Part shown: positions 43,566-56,296 of the stretch, piece by piece
Layout of the letters: every line of letters starts with the position of its first letter
How positions within the stretch are numbered: position 1 is the first letter of the stretch
Origin: Hortaea werneckii
Taxonomy: Eukaryota; Ascomycota; Dothideomycetes; Mycosphaerellales; Teratosphaeriaceae
DNA length: 64,000 bases
Direction: 5' to 3'
Assembly: GCA_037044905.1 (NCBI GenBank)
Contig: JBAOKB010000071.1
Span: forward strand, 248,001-312,000
Program-made: the position numbers and the translations under genes
Notes under the pieces: model-generated
The model's database searches: none
Told to the model about the DNA's origin: nothing
The model's input: the letters and a program-made list of their open reading frames with translations, nothing else

Positions 43566-46500
43566 ATGGCGGACGACGTCAAGGAAGAGGTTATGTCGTC
43601 CACACCTGTGGACCACGAAGACGCAACGATCAACGATTCGTGTTTGCATTCTGACATGACCGACATCGCCGAAGCATCGAACAACGAGTCAGATAAGAGT
43701 GTCTTACTTCCTAACATCACCGACTCCGCCAAACCATCGAACAACGAGTCGAAAGACACAAGCGTCGCGAAGGCAGATTGTGAGAGCGAGAGTCTATTTC
43801 TCACAGACGACAAGGATTCAGTCAAGGCCGAAGACCTATCCGATCGGGCTACGAGCGAATCGCAATCTCGAGAGGAAGTGAAGGTGGATAACAAAGCCTA
43901 CGATCACGCGAACGTGCAGCACCTTCCGGCGACAGCCGTAATGACGACTACCACTCCGAAGCTGGATGACACCAACGCAGGTGCTTACGGTCAGGCGAAT
44001 GTGCAACGCATGCCGGAGACTGCCGTATCGACTACAACACCTCTAAAGCGGACCAAGACCGAGCAGGTCGATACGACGTTGCAGATCTCCTCCCGCAAGA
44101 AGTCGAAAGGCTCTACTAACCGCACACTACCCTATAACGATGAGTGGGAGAAAGAATCTTCACGCCTTGCAGTCGATCAAGAATGCTTTGGCAAGGCCGA
44201 ATCTCTAGTCCCAGTCATTTGCGATGTGGTGACTGCGAAGGCAGACGTGCTCAGAAGCAAGGGCTACAACGACGAAGAGATTGTAAACATCGCCAAAAAG
44301 CTCAAAGACTTGAGATTCGTCGAAAAGAGCTATCCTCGGAGCAAGCCCACGGGCTGCCTTGGCGTCACTGCAGCTGGCAAGTCAACACTCATGAATTGCC
44401 TGATCAGCCAAGAGAACATTGCCGCAGAATGCGACGAAGGCGAGAGTGGTACGAGCGTTATTCAGGAGCTTGTGATGGCAGAAGTCGATCAAATGGAGAC
44501 GTTCAAGGCTGTCGTATACTATCATCCGAACCGCAAGATCGAGGCTTTCGTCAAGAGACACTTTCAGACCATTCACGACTTTCAGAATCTCGACACGGAG
44601 GATCTGGATACTGATGAATACAGTTCTTGGAAAGCCGACTACGAAACCGCTCTGACTTTCTTCTACACTCTTTTGTGTGAGAGGGATGAATTCATGAGCG
44701 CGGATGCTACGCTGGCGTATTTGAACAGCGCGACCTCTCGAGACGACGATGTCATGTTGGGTCAATTGAATACCTGGGTTCTGGAGTACCTGACGACGCT
44801 TAAGGGCGGGGAGGGCGCTACAGTCGTTCAAGCCAACACGATGAGAGAAGTGAACCGCGAGCTTGCGAAGTTCAAAGGGCCGGCCAAGACTGGGATTGGA
44901 GGGCCTCGCAGTGCATCTCCGTGGCCGCTAGTTCGCATCATCAAGACGCAGCTTCGGGCTCGAATCCTCAGCGAGGGTGCTGTGCTTGCAGATCTTCCCG
45001 GTCTGTCTGACACAAACAAGCTGAGAGTTCAAGCCACGAGAGACTACATCAAGAATTGCGATACCGTGATCATTGTACATCCGATCTTACGAATTCAGTC
45101 TCAGGACACCGTATGGAAGGAAGTCCATGAGTGTATTCGTAATGGCAAGCAAGGCAATCTCATCATCGTATGTACTAAGGTCGATGACATAAAGCACTCG
45201 AGGGAACGAGACGTGTCCTCTGACGACCGCAAAGTTCTTGAAAAGCTGAGGAGCGAGGCCGATCATCTTGCCGCCGAAATTGCAGAGCTTGAAGACGAGC
45301 TTCAAGCTGCTGAAGAAAACGAAGATGCTGATGTTGATTACAAATCAATCAACCGTCGCTTGAAAGCGACAAAGACTATGCGGGCCGGGAAAGAAACGGA
45401 ATGGAGAGAAGAGAACATCGCTATTCGCAACCGCCGTAACATCGATGCGATCCAGGCCGGGTTCAGAAAGGCGGTTAATGATCCCGACGCCAAAGTTCCA
45501 GTCTTCTGCGTATCGAATACTATATATCAGCAGCACATGAAGGGCTTCGACAATGACAATCCACCGGACCTTACTGTTGAAGCGACAGGCATTCCTGACC
45601 TGCGCAAGCATCTTTTCGAGATCCCAGCAATACGCAAACATCGTGCCTTGCAAAAATTGGGCCAGCGGACCTTACCGCGCGTTCTGCTCGCATTGGAAAT
45701 GCAGTGCTGCAAGACTCGCTTGGAGAGGAAGCAAGACATCGAGTGTAAGGTGGTGAAGCCTTTGAACGATTTCAAGGATGAGCTGCACACATTGAAAGCA
45801 CTCTTGAAGCGCAATTACGAAGCCGCGATGCAGAAAACTCTCCGTAAGTCGAAAAAGGGGTAAAGTAAGAAAGCACACATTCGAACATGGAATGCTGACT
45901 AAATCCAGAGGCACACGAGTCCGAGTGGTATGAAGCAGCTAAGGCGCTACATGTCAGATGGATCAAGTACAAATACGGTATGTAAAGCAGATGCATAGGC
46001 CTAGCACTGAAACTAACGCAGCAGCAGCCAAATATTTCGCATTCTGTCGTCACAACGGGGACTGGAAAGACCCATCAAAGAATGACGTTCAGTGGAATGG
46101 TCAAATCACTGATGTGATTGCGGATGACATGATGGCATCCTTCAACGAGGTGAAAGAGGCCTTTGATGAGATCAGAGACAATTTCAAGCATAAGCTCGAT
46201 GTTATGTTGACAGAACTGGACACAGACCTGCACGGTAAGTACCAATTAGAAACGCTGACTCGTTGATGACCTGACATTATTGCAGATAGCCCACAGCTTA
46301 TGGGTATGAATCTCGACAGTCTCCATAAGGTTATCGCAATCACGCAGGCCGCCGTGGACGACAAGGCAAATAAGCTGTTCCGAAAGCTGGACATCAACAT
46401 CAACAACTTCCGATACAACGCCACGTCGATTGAGCCAACTGCTTCATACGTCGGAAGCTCCATGCAGGTTGCCTACGACAATTGCAAGGCTTGCAAAGGC

Positions 46501-46821
46501 GCCGGCGTTTTCAACAGCATTAAGCACATCATTAGTCAGAAGTTGACCGGGCCCAAGAACGTCTTTCTGGATGTCCAAGGCAAGGCGATTGCGGACTTCG
46601 AAGACTATGTCGACTCGTGGATCACGATAGTTGACAGCAAAATCGGTGCTGAGTTCCAAGCAGTGATTGATGACTTCAATGGACGTTTCGTTGACCTTGA
46701 GGAGGAGGATGAGACCAAGCATGGGTTCAGAAACGAGCTCCTGCAGACGGTGCAGAAGGCTCTAGCGATGGCGGATACCGAGTTGAAAGCTGAGCTTGAC
46801 GCTTGCGATGCGTTCGACTGA
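43566..46821 (+). CDS. Large dynamin-like GTPase (nuclear GTPase SLIP-GC-like)
   Basis: Exons 43566..45843, 45909..45977, 46025..46234 and 46286..46821 give about 1030 residues with phases closing. The first 200 residues are disordered and acidic, with two related repeats (ASNNESDKSVLLPNITDSAK and a following PSNNESKDTS). The GTPase domain has a P-loop, GVTAAGKSTLMN, near residue 266, DLPGLSDTNKLR as G3 near 475 and CTKVDD as G4 near 536. A coiled coil follows (LRSEADHLAAEIAELEDELQ), then a helical C-terminal half with KNVFLDVQGKAIADFEDYV. The layout resembles fungal proteins similar to vertebrate SLIP-GC. No membrane anchor is visible. Intron 2 ends in a NAGNAG acceptor. The function in fungi is unknown. 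Confidence 0.82.
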
Positions 46822-47703
46822 AGACAGAATGGCGAGGGCGGATGAACAAGCGAGAGATGGCTTTCGGGTTGTGCGGCATCCGTCAATCTTGATTGCTGCG
46901 TCGACACGACTCACCTGCTTTGATGTTTCCAACTCAGTACAGACCGACTGGCCGAATCGGCTAAAAAGCAATGTTGCAAGAGCAATGGGGCATGGGATAG
47001 GCAAATGGTTTTCAGGAGACTCGCGAACCGGCGGTTGCGAGCTATGCTTTCAAACTCGACTGGGTAACTTCTGGCGAAGATAGTATGATGAAACAAAGAA
47101 AATATGTTACTCTAGCCGTGGCTTCATGCATTGTTCCAAAGTTCCAGTTGCCAAGTAATACCCACAGTGCGAACTCGCTGTAGGCATCTTCCTACTACCA
47201 ATACCGTTCTACATTCGTAACTTTCGTCAGCTTTTTGGCCTCACTACGCTACTGTTTTGCACATTCGGTGTAGCAATACTTCCTCTGTAGCAAGGGGATG
47301 CTTTTTCGAGTTCTGCAATCCTTATAGGAAGTCTAGACTGTAGGTGCCTCTCAGATCTTCGCACATTCCTTAGAGCACGTGAAGCAACGTGGCAAGGGCG
47401 CCTGCCTTAAAGTGAACCTGTTGACTGGTCACAAGACCCATTGACCTCACTACACAGCGCATTACCAATCCTACCTGCTGACCAAAACAAAACCTGAAGA
47501 TCTACCAACTGCCGCATGCACATGAAGCAAACACCCGTCTCCAAACAGAAAACCAAGCGACGTGATTATGCAAGGAGCCCATCCAACTAACCCTCCTCCT
47601 CAACCACAACACATTTACGACATCCAACTCAAACCGACATCGTCAGCACCTATCCGATCAGCAGAAACTGCCTTCTGAAACCAGGACGCCACAAAAACAC
47701 CCA
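46822..47703. other. Intergenic region
   Basis: This 882-base region holds no supported gene. A frame at 46796-47083 overlaps the GTPase C-terminus in another phase and is a shadow. Confidence 0.45.
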
Positions 47704-48057
47704 ATGTGCAAGCGATCCCTAATCCACTACACCGGCTGCGGCCACCACCAACAAAACGGCCGCATCGCCTTCTGCGCCGCCGCGGCAGCCTCCTCCTCCT
47801 CCTCCTCCTCCACCACAACCAAACCTCAACCATCTCCTCCTCTCTCCTCTACTTTCTCAGCTGCCTCTCACGCCACCCGGAACCGCCACCCGACTTCCTA
47901 CGCGTCAACCAGCCCTCCTTCCCCTTGCCCCGCCGTCCAGGACGATGTCGAAGTCCGCGAGGAGAGGGGCCAGAGTATTTGTCGGAGGTGTCTTGTGGAT
48001 TTGAGGGATCGGGCGAGGAGTCTGGAGTTTTTGGTTAGGAATCGGGGGTTGGGATGA
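47704..48057 (+). CDS. Small Cys/His-containing hypothetical protein
   Basis: 117 residues from ATG 47704: MCKRSLIHYTGCGHHQQNGR, IAFC, then a Ser/Thr/Pro-rich low-complexity centre that includes a TCC microsatellite. The C-terminal basic block carries GQSICRRCLVDLRDRARSLE. The opening MCKRxLIxYxxCGHHxxxGxIxxC and the C-terminal CRRC resemble small ascomycete proteins that may bind one zinc ion through separated Cys/His pairs. The function is unknown. The reverse strand is also open here, so the coding call rests on the Cys/His pattern. Confidence 0.55.
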   Translation: MCKRSLIHYTGCGHHQQNGRIAFCAAAAASSSSSSSTTTKPQPSPPLSSTFSAASHATRNRHPTSYASTSPPSPCPAVQDDVEVREERGQSICRRCLVDLRDRARSLEFLVRNRGLG

Positions 48058-48874
48058 AGAGGGAAGGGAAGATTGGGGGGCGGGAGGGGGAGTGCAGGGG
48101 TGGAGTGGAGGCTGGTTAGTGGGGAGTAAGTGGGGTTGGTGGAGGTGCGTTGAGGGAGGGAGGGGGAATGGATTGGGAAAGGTGTGGTGGGACGGCGGAG
48201 GAAGATAAGGATCTCAGGGTGTGGGGGGGGAGAGGTGGAGAAAGGGTAGAGGGAGCAGACAGATGATATGTTGTATTTGACGTAGGAGGATGGAGCGAAT
48301 GGCGGGAGAGGAGGGGATAGGTGGTGGCTATGTGTTAGCCAGACATTGCTGGAGCGGGACTCTTGCGACTGGTCGAAGCCATGTATATACGGCAAGGTCG
48401 AGGAGGTCTTTATGGAGAGGCAGTGGATGAGGTAGTAGTGCCGAGAATTAGCTATGAAGAAAGACGAAGCTTTCGACCTCGCGGCAGCCTGCTTTCTGCC
48501 TACCATATGCATGGAAATCAAAATGGGAGGGCTGTTCCGTGGCAAATCCATGCTTAAAGCTTACGGAACAAATGTAAATCGCGCGTCGCGCCTGAGGTGA
48601 TGAACTCTCGCAATGCTCTCTGAGCAGTAGTACACTTTTTAGGGGTTTCTCTCGTATTCTACAATGCGACTTTCAAACTTGTGTACACTTACCAAGATCA
48701 TGACGGCTCTGTAGACGTATGTTCTACAAAAGAGAAAATTCCTCCCGCTGTGCTGATCATAGTAATATCATCATCCGAAGGTGTTCCTGGCCATGCGTTG
48801 TCCCCCTTTCAGCCGCAGGACTAAGTGATCTTGATGAAAGGTGGCTTCAAGCAGGGAACCTCCAATCGAAAGGC
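48058..48874. other. Convergent intergenic region
   Basis: This region lies between the small Cys/His protein (plus) and adenylate kinase (minus). The first 250 bases are strongly G-rich on the plus strand, which keeps a long minus-strand frame open. That frame has no family resemblance and I leave it out. Confidence 0.45.
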
Positions 48875-49858
48875 TTACTTCTGCAGGCCGAGCTTGTTCA
48901 TCAAGCTGCCGGTGGCGGTCTGGCCATCGGTGATGCTCAAAAGGCTCTTCCACACAGCGCCTGGCTCCTGGCTAGCATCGATCGCCTTCCAGATGCCGGT
49001 CTTGCGGTAGTAGTCGGTGACGGGGCCAGTCTGGGCGTGGTAGGTACCCAAACGCTTCCTCAGGGTCTCCTCGTTGTCGTCTGATCGCTGGATCAGAGGC
49101 TCGCCGGTCACATCGTCGGTCATGGACTGCTTGGGCGGGTTGAAAATCTTGTGGTATGAGCGGCCGGATGCGGGATGGACGAGACGGCCGGTGATACGGG
49201 CAACGAGCAGCTCGTCGTTGAGCTGGAGCTCGATCGCGTGCTTGAGGGGCTTCTGCTGAGCAGCAAGCATGCCGTCGAGCTTCTCGGCTTGTGGGACAGT
49301 ACGTGGGAAGCCGTCAAGGATGAAGCTGTGGGAAACAATTAGCATGGACTTTCGGGGGGGGAGGCTATTGTCATTCGATTCCAATGGCAATTCTCTCGCT
49401 CGAGTAAACACATACCCGCTCTTGCACTCCTTGTTGTTGTCCAATTGGTCCTGGATCATGTTGACCATGATCTCGTCCGAGACAAGGCCACCCTGGTCCA
49501 TGATCTTCTTGGCCTCTCTGCCGAGCTGCGTCTTCGCCGCGACTTGAGCGCGGAGCATGTCACCAGTGGCCAGATGGCAGCAGCCATATCGCTCCTTCAG
49601 CTTCGGTGCCTGTGTGCCCTTGCCTGCATTGGAAGCTCCTGTCAGCCATTATGCCCGGATACAACCCGCTCACCCCCGCGATTCGATGCGAGCATCACAT
49701 ACCAGCACCAGGAGGACCAATAAGGATCATCCTCATGCCCTGACCCTCGCCAGGCTTCACCGCGACACCTCCGCCATGTAACCGTGTCTCGAGCTCATGA
49801 CCCGGTTCTCCAGCTTGTCGACCGTGGCCTTCAGCTGCTCCACCAATTGATCCGCCAT
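48875..49858 (-). CDS. ADK1: Adenylate kinase (cytosolic/mitochondrial AK2 type), one apparent frameshift
   Basis: This enzyme catalyses ATP + AMP to 2 ADP. Coding segments on the minus strand are 49858..49703, 49623..49416 and 49325..48875. The N-terminal lead MADQLVEQLKATVDKLENRV precedes MRMILIGPPGAG and, across the first intron, GKGTQAPKLKERYGCCHLAT, which together form the P-loop. AMP-binding and lid elements follow: GDMLRAQVAAKT, GGLVSDEIMVNMI, FILDGFPRTVPQAEKLDGML (joined by intron 2), ITGRLVHPASGRSYH and RSDDNEETLRKRLGTYH. The lid is the long form. One base is missing near 49800 between KLENRV and HELETRLHG. The start and the P-loop exon are otherwise in good order. Confidence 0.92.
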
Positions 49859-50337
49859 CTTTTCCTGGATGATAGGTTCGCAACACGGGCCTGACCGAGG
49901 CGTAACAACAGCAACGACAGGCGCAGTGAAATGTAAACGGGTAGAGTAAGAAAAGAAGATCAGGGAGACGCGCGAATGGAGCTCCGGAAGTTGGCAAAGG
50001 CGACCTCGGGACCGCGAAGCCCATGCGGCGATGGAATCCGCGGGCCGATGGATGAATAGAATGAGGGCCTGAGGCAGCACAGAATGTCCCACCCCGGCCT
50101 GCCCTCCAGCTGCACTCTTCCGCTGGTCGCGTCAAAGCTCTGTGGACGGCCGCAACTTTCATGCGCAACTTACAAGCGGCTCAATTCAAAGGCATTCCTG
50201 ACCCCAGGCGAACGCGCGCGATCTCACTCACCCTACACTCACTGTAACTGCGCTATCGCAGACGGCTTGCTGTCGAAGGGAAAGACAGGAGTGGAGTCCG
50301 CGCACTCATTTCACTTAGTCAAGGTAGGCACCGCACC
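49859..50337. promoter_or_regulatory. Divergent promoter between adenylate kinase and SF3B2
   Basis: The start codons of the two genes are 479 bases apart. Neither strand shows a TATA box or a gene within it. Confidence 0.45.
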
Positions 50338-52247
50338 ATGCCGGGCGTCATTGCAGAGCAGCCGCAGGAGCAGCATCAGGCCAAGGCACGCAAGCCAACC
50401 AAGAATGAGCAGCGTCGCGCAAAGAAGAAACAGCAGAAGAAAGAGGTACGTGTAGCCCAACCTCCTGTAGTCATGCGGTACTCACGCGCCCGAATAGGCT
50501 TCTGCGACGCCAGCACCGACCGACCAGACCCCTTCACTAGCAGACGGCACCGCGATTCCCGAGGACGCCGATGCAAACCACCCGCTGAAACCCGCCGAAC
50601 CCGCTCCGGAGGACCCTATCCAAGATGTCCCAGCTGTACCGAACTTCGACGACATACCCGCCGACGATCCACTGTACTCCCAGTTCGCCGATGTATTGCG
50701 AAATTCCAAGAAGAAGACAAGGAAGACCCGTCCTTGAAGGAACCAGAGAAGCCCGAGGTATTCTACGACGATGACGACAACATCCAAGGCGAAGATGAAG
50801 AAGAGGAAACTCAGAAGCGGATATCGAAGAAGGCGCGAAAAGCCGCGAACAAACTCTCCATTGCCGAACTGAAGGCCATTGTACGCAGACCGGAAATCGT
50901 CGAGTGGACAGATACATCAGCGCATGATCCGAAGCTGCTAGTCAACATCAAGAGTGCGCGCAATGTGGTCCCAGTACCGAATCACTGGAGTTTAAAGAGG
51001 GAATATCTGAGCAGCAAGCGCGGTGTTGAAAAGGCTGGTTTTGCTCTGCCAAAGTTCATTGCCGAGACTGGCATTGGCGAGATGCGTGACGCGGTGCTTG
51101 AGAAGCAGCAAGAGGCATCTTTGAAGCAAAAATCAAGGGAGAGGGTACAACCAAAGATGGGCAGGCTGGATATTGATTACCAGAAGCTGTACGAGGCCTT
51201 CTTCCGACGGCAAACGAAACCGCAATTGACGAGGTACGGCGAGGTCTACTACGAGGGTAAGGAGTACGAGACGAATCTGCGCCACCTCCGGCCTGGTGAG
51301 CTGAGCGAGGAGTTGAAGGAAGCACTGAATATGCCGCCTGGTGCACCACCGCCTTGGCTGATCAACATGCAAAAGATTGGGCCTCCGCCGAGTTATCCTG
51401 CATTGAAGATTCCAGGCCTCAATGCCCCGCCGCCGCCTGGCGGGCAGTGGGGTTTCCATCCAGGTGGATACGGCAAGCCTCCATTAGATGAAAACAGCAG
51501 GCCGCTCTGGGGTGGTGACGTTTTCGGTCTCAGTGAAGGGGAGGCTGACAAAGACGACGCGCAGAGGGAGCAGGTCGACAAGAGCCTCTGGGGTGAACTG
51601 CAACCCTTCCAAGACGAAGAGGAAGAAGAAGAGGAAGACGAGGACGAAGACGAGGATGATGACGAGGAAGGTAGGGAGGAAGAAATTGGCGCTGGCACAG
51701 AGACCCCCTACAGCGGCACCGAAACACCCGGCGGCATCACCAGCACCGTCCCTACCGACTTCGGCACGCATACCATGTCGGAAGAATTCAACCTACGCAA
51801 GCAACGCCGCGGAACCGAAACCGAAGACCATCAACCACCGCGTCAAGCCGGCCAAGTCCTCCAAGAACGCGCCATCCGCGCCGAAGGCTTCTTCGGCGGC
51901 GAGAAAGCCTACGATCTCCACGGTGGAATGCAGGACAGCGGAGACCGGCGGCCGATATGCCGATGCTGGGCCAAGAGCAGAACCAGCGCGGCAACAAGCG
52001 CAAAGCGGGCGATCTGGACGTCTCGGTCGATCTGGATGCGCTGCAGCGCGATGACAAGTTGAGTAAGGACGAGGTCAAGAGGCAGTATGAGGCGCAGCGG
52101 CTGCAGCAGGGGAGTGGGACTGGTTGGCAGGGGGGTACGGCTGTGGATCAGGAGGATCTGAGTCAGATGATTGCCGAGGAGAGCGCGAAGAGGCAGAAGA
52201 GGGATCAGGAGCGTAGAGGTGGTGGTGGTGGTGGTGGGAGGAGATAG
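50338..52247 (+). CDS. CUS1: Splicing factor 3B subunit 2 (Cus1/SAP145), with two apparent frameshifts
   Basis: SF3B2 is part of the U2 snRNP SF3b complex that contacts the branch site. Exon 1 (50338..50443) reads MPGVIAEQPQEQ and ends in a KKKQQKKE tract. An intron of about 55 nt follows. Exon 2 carries FDDIPADDPLYSQFADVLR, KLSIAELKAIVRRPEIVEW, KLLVNIKSARNVVPVPNHWS and REYLSSKRGVEK (DUF382). A PSP domain follows: LRPGELSEELKEALNMPPGA, PPPWLINMQKIGPPPSYPAL, KIPGLNAPPP and WGFHPGGYGKPPLDE. Next come a long Glu/Asp tract and GTETPGGITS. A missing A near 50700 and a missing base near 51948 break the frame; one added base at each restores VLRKFQEEDKEDP and ADMPMLGQEQNQRG. The tail is KRQKRDQERRGGGG. 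Confidence 0.92.
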
Positions 52248-53037
52248 GCGTGGGTTCAAGATCAATGGGGTATGGGGATTGGGCGGGTTGTAGATTTGTA
52301 TGATATGGATTGGTCCAAGAGAGAGGTGAGCGGAGGATTTATGGATGGCTTGCGGGAGGCAAGTTCATTGGGAAGAAGGGAATGGGACTTCAAGAGTATA
52401 CTTTCAAAGATTGAGGAATGGGTAGATTTGTGCTTGCTACGGCGGCAAATTGAAAAGAGGTTTTTATGGTCGAAGATTCACAACGGTTCAAGATGAGAAT
52501 GTCTTCTCTGTTTTTCCCACCCAGCACGATCCCTGTCGAGAAGTAAACCAGAATCACGTGAGGAGACTATGGTTGTGTGGTGTGGGCTTCAAGCGAGGGT
52601 CAAAGGTTTACAAGGTGGAGGTTCACTTCATGGGTAGAGAGGGATGAAGAATCGATGAAGTCGGAACGGCTTCCTCCGAAAACGAAAATCAGAGGGTCGA
52701 AATCGACTTGCAGCCGCGTTTCGTGGCAATTGCTCCAACTGGAACTTCTTCTTCCACGTGATAGAGGCAAGCGAGAGGCGAGCTCGTAAACGTTCTTAAA
52801 GCGAAGCGCGGTTTGAGCTCGCGCCAAGACCAACCGAAGCTGTCTCTGCGAAGCTCGCTCGGTCGACTTACCTTACTCTCTCTCTCTCTGCCCTGCAACT
52901 TCAAAAGCTTGCCGACTGGATCAACAACAACTCTACATACTACGACGACGCCTTCACTTCTTCTACCCACACACTTACACACGAGCACTTCGACTTCTAA
53001 AGCAGAAGTCTGTGCAACAACTTCAGTCGTTCGGAGG
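52248..53037. other. Intergenic region and 5' leader of the RS/RGG protein gene
   Basis: This 790-base region has no supported gene. A frame at 52813-53118 merely reads through the leader and first intron of the next gene. The CT-repeat and CA-rich sequence at 52870-53030 looks like a 5' UTR. Confidence 0.45.
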
Positions 53038-55419
53038 ATGGACAGAGATAGAAGGTATGTTGTTCCCTTTCACGTGAAAGAGACGGATGCGTTTGAAGCT
53101 TTCTCTTTACAGCGTTGATTATGCAACGATTCCAAACAATACGCCATGGATTCAGCAGAACAACACCGAAACTCCAAGTTGTTGCCGAACGCATGACAAA
53201 AAAGAGAGTGCAAGAACTAATCGAACATCCTATTTGCAGACGTCGCGAACCCGATTTCCAAGATCAATACGGCCGAGGAGGCGGCCAATCCTACCGACCA
53301 GGCGGCGCCCGCGAACGCTCTCCCCCACCACCACGCAGCGATTCCTACCGGAGCGCACGCTCGCCTCCGCCGCCCCGCCGTGGCGACTTCGGCGGCGATA
53401 CCTACCGCACCCGACCGCGGAGCCGGAGCCCGCCGCCTCGGAGGGACGACTACCGACGGCCGTTACGCTCGCCGACTCCGCCACGCTACCGCGATGCCCG
53501 CGATGTAAGAGGAGGGGGTGTTGGTGGTGGGGATACGTACCGAGGTCGGCCGCGCTCGCCGGCTATCAGGCGCGAAGAACTCCCGCGCGATGATCTGTTT
53601 AGGAGGGACCCCGAGCCGTCGTCGAGGGATTATAGGGATACGAGGGATTATCGGGATGAGCAGCCGCTGCGGGACTATAGGGATGAGCGGGATCTTCACC
53701 GTGGGGCTGCTGGCGGTGGTGGTGGGGCGTATGCAGGTCGGTCTCCTGCTACGCATCTGCCTCCGCCGAGCAGGTATCGGGATCGTAGCCCGCTGCCGTT
53801 GAAGCGGGGGAGGGAACCTTCGCCTCTTGGGGGTAGTAGTAGAGGGCGACGGACACCGCCCCCTGCGAAGCGCGAGAGGTTGGTTAGTCCGCCGCCTGCT
53901 GCGAGGGGGAGATATGACGATTATCCGCCTTCTTCGAGAGGGGTCAGTCCCCCGCCACGCGGGAGATATAGTCCGGACGCTGCACCGAGGAGGGAGAGAC
54001 GACCTACGCCGCCTCGAGGTGTCACGCGAGACTACCGACTACATTCGCGGTCTCCGCTCGCGAGGAACGAGAGGATCGATCCGAGGAGTGTAGACTGGCG
54101 ACGTCCTCCGCTCCGGTCGCCGTCGCCGTCGCGCGGGTATGCCAGGGCTCCAGCGGCGGATTACATGGACATCGATCCCGCTCCGGGAAGGGACTCCGGC
54201 GCGACTTCCCGCCGCTCGTCCCCGCCTGTTCACCCTAGTCGACTCACGTCGATGCAACCTACTCTCGACGACAGACCGAGCAGGGCGCCGCCCCCTCGCG
54301 ACCCCTACGATGACCGGGAGCCCTACCGCGCTGCTGCGAGATCCCCCGAGCGTCCTCGCCGCCGTGACTCCCCGCCCCCTTCCAGACGCGAGTACCCTGA
54401 CGACCGCGGTGGCAGCTATACGGCCGCTGCTCCGACAATCGAAGATCGTATTCCGCCTCCGCGCGAACCGTATCGGCCTGATGATGTCGCCGCGCCTGCC
54501 GCCCGTGCTCCGCCTAGTGGGCCAGCCGGGTATCGTGGGCCTTCGGCCGGTATGGCGCCCCCGTCTGGTCCTGCGGCTGCTGTCTCAGTTTCAGCACATA
54601 ATCGTGCCCCTGCCGGTCCTCCTCCCGCAGGTCCTGCTGCAGGTCCGCGCAGATCGATGGGATTCGGCGGTGCGCCACGCGGTGAGTTTGGGGGACCCCG
54701 TGGTCGTGGGGGTTTCCGAGGTGGTGGGTTCCGAGGCGGGTTTGACGGAGGTTTCCGAGGCGGTCGGGGAGGAGGTGTTGGGAGTAGTAACGGCATGCCT
54801 CCCTACGGCGGCGGAGGTCGTGGCGAGAGTTTCAACCCCCGAGAGTCGTTCGATTCGAATGCTGGCGTGCCTCCGCCCGGTCCTCGTGGATCTTTCTCCC
54901 AAGCTGCTGGTGCGGGAGGCGGTGGTGGGCCTCCCCAGCCATTCGTCAGGGCAGTAACAGTACCGCGACCACCTACCCACGCTCGCAGCGCTTCGCACCA
55001 AACGGCCAACCGATCCCCGACGGTCCCTCGTCGACCCCGCCCACCGGTCCCCGCGCCGGCCGTCGTCCCCCGACGCTCCCGGCTCAGGCCTTCCCCCCTC
55101 CGGTCCCAGCGCCGACTCCCGGCCCTCACGCATGTCCACCGCCCCCGCCATCCACCCCGCCATCGCCAGCCTCCCCAAACTCGTCGACGGCGGCCAGAAA
55201 GCCGACCCCTTAATCGACGAGACGAAGCTAGGCCGGCTGCAGGACGAGGCGGAACGGTTACGCCGACAGATCGAGGAGCGCGAGTTGAAGAAACGGAAAG
55301 GGCTTAGGGAGTGGGGTCGCTTGAGTCGGGAGGTGGAGGTTGCGGGCCTCAGGAGCGAATTGGCCGAGCAGAGTGTGCGGGAGTTGAATGGGGAGGCCGA
55401 GAGCCAGGCCGCGTTTTAG
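53038..55419 (+). CDS. Arg/Ser- and RGG-rich nuclear RNA-processing-type protein
   Basis: A 17-nt first exon (53038..53054, Met-Asp-Arg-Asp-Arg-Arg) is spliced to 53240 onward, giving RREPDFQDQYGRGGG. The protein is about 730 residues. It has long RSxSPPPRRD-type repeats (residues 20-330), a DYRDTRDYRDEQ segment, then an RGG box (RGGFRGGGFRGGFDGGFRGG). The C-terminus carries a conserved-looking helix, ASLPKLVDGGQKADPL and LGRLQDEAERLRRQIEEREL, most likely a coiled coil. Two G/C homopolymers are one base short (54949-54951 and 55093-55098). Adding one to each yields SNSTATTYPRSQRFAPNGQP and SGPSADSRPSRMSTAP in continuous frame. No RRM is visible. A spliceosome-associated or mRNP scaffold role is an inference. 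Confidence 0.78.
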
Positions 55420-56296
55420 TAGGACGGGGTTTGGTTTCTTTGGGGTGTGGGTGGATGTTGCTCCCTGTCCTCCTTGTTTCTCCACTTCGGTTTCTCCTTT
55501 TGGACGGTTGGTGGGGACGGTGGGAGGGGTGGGAAGGGGTGAACACGGTATATGGTAAATTCAGATGGCTCCAAACGGTAATACTAGGGGAGACAGATTT
55601 TACTACCCATGATAATGACAGGGCATTTACTTTCTTGGTCATGAGATTCTGAGTTACTTTTTTTTTACAGGTAATTGTCTCCCTTCTATTAACGCACCTA
55701 GGCGCTTCATACGACCTACGCGCTTTCTCGGTACATAGTAAGCTGTGTAGTATCTTAGGTAAGTATGTATGTTCATGTCCCTTGGGTCCGTCTGGCTCAG
55801 TGTGGCAGGCGCGCTTGCTGCGAGACTGCCGTGGGTTTGAGATGCACGATGGTTCTTTCCCCTTCAGATCATCTAGGGGCTTGCATCATCCCACGACCGC
55901 ACCTCCCCAATTGGGATTGGGTATGGATGAGCGATTTCCTCTTTGGCACCTACGTTCCTACTTCTTTCTCCTTGTCGCTGACGGAGAGGAGAGTGGGCTT
56001 TGTCGCTCGATGCATCCTAAACACGCCAGACGACGGAAGTACGGCACTGATATCAATCGTTATCTCGGCCTCGAGTTGGCTCTCGACAGGATCGAATTGC
56101 CTTCGCTGGTATGGGAGGTTTTCGCCACAAGCTCATCTTCACCAGACTGATGGGACATTAGCCATCGCCTCGCTCACCAGTCACTCGTGACCAAAGCAAT
56201 CGTTCCTCAATCCGCGACTCACTGGCAAGTGTTCACTGCAATGCTGACCATCCTGACCCGCCTTCACTAATATCCTCCTCCCCTATCTAGGCCAGA
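55420..56296. other. Intergenic region
   Basis: This region lies between the RS/RGG gene and the SANT-like gene, both on the plus strand. Frames at 55765-56190 show no features. No repeat or RNA gene is visible. Confidence 0.4.

Noticed and set aside
47898..48551. 217-residue minus-strand frame
   Set aside because: It is kept open only by the C/T-rich bias of that strand and shows no domain.
53115..53239. Apparent 42-residue N-terminus of the RS/RGG protein
   Set aside because: It is translated intron; the real start is the 17-nt exon at 53038 spliced to 53240.
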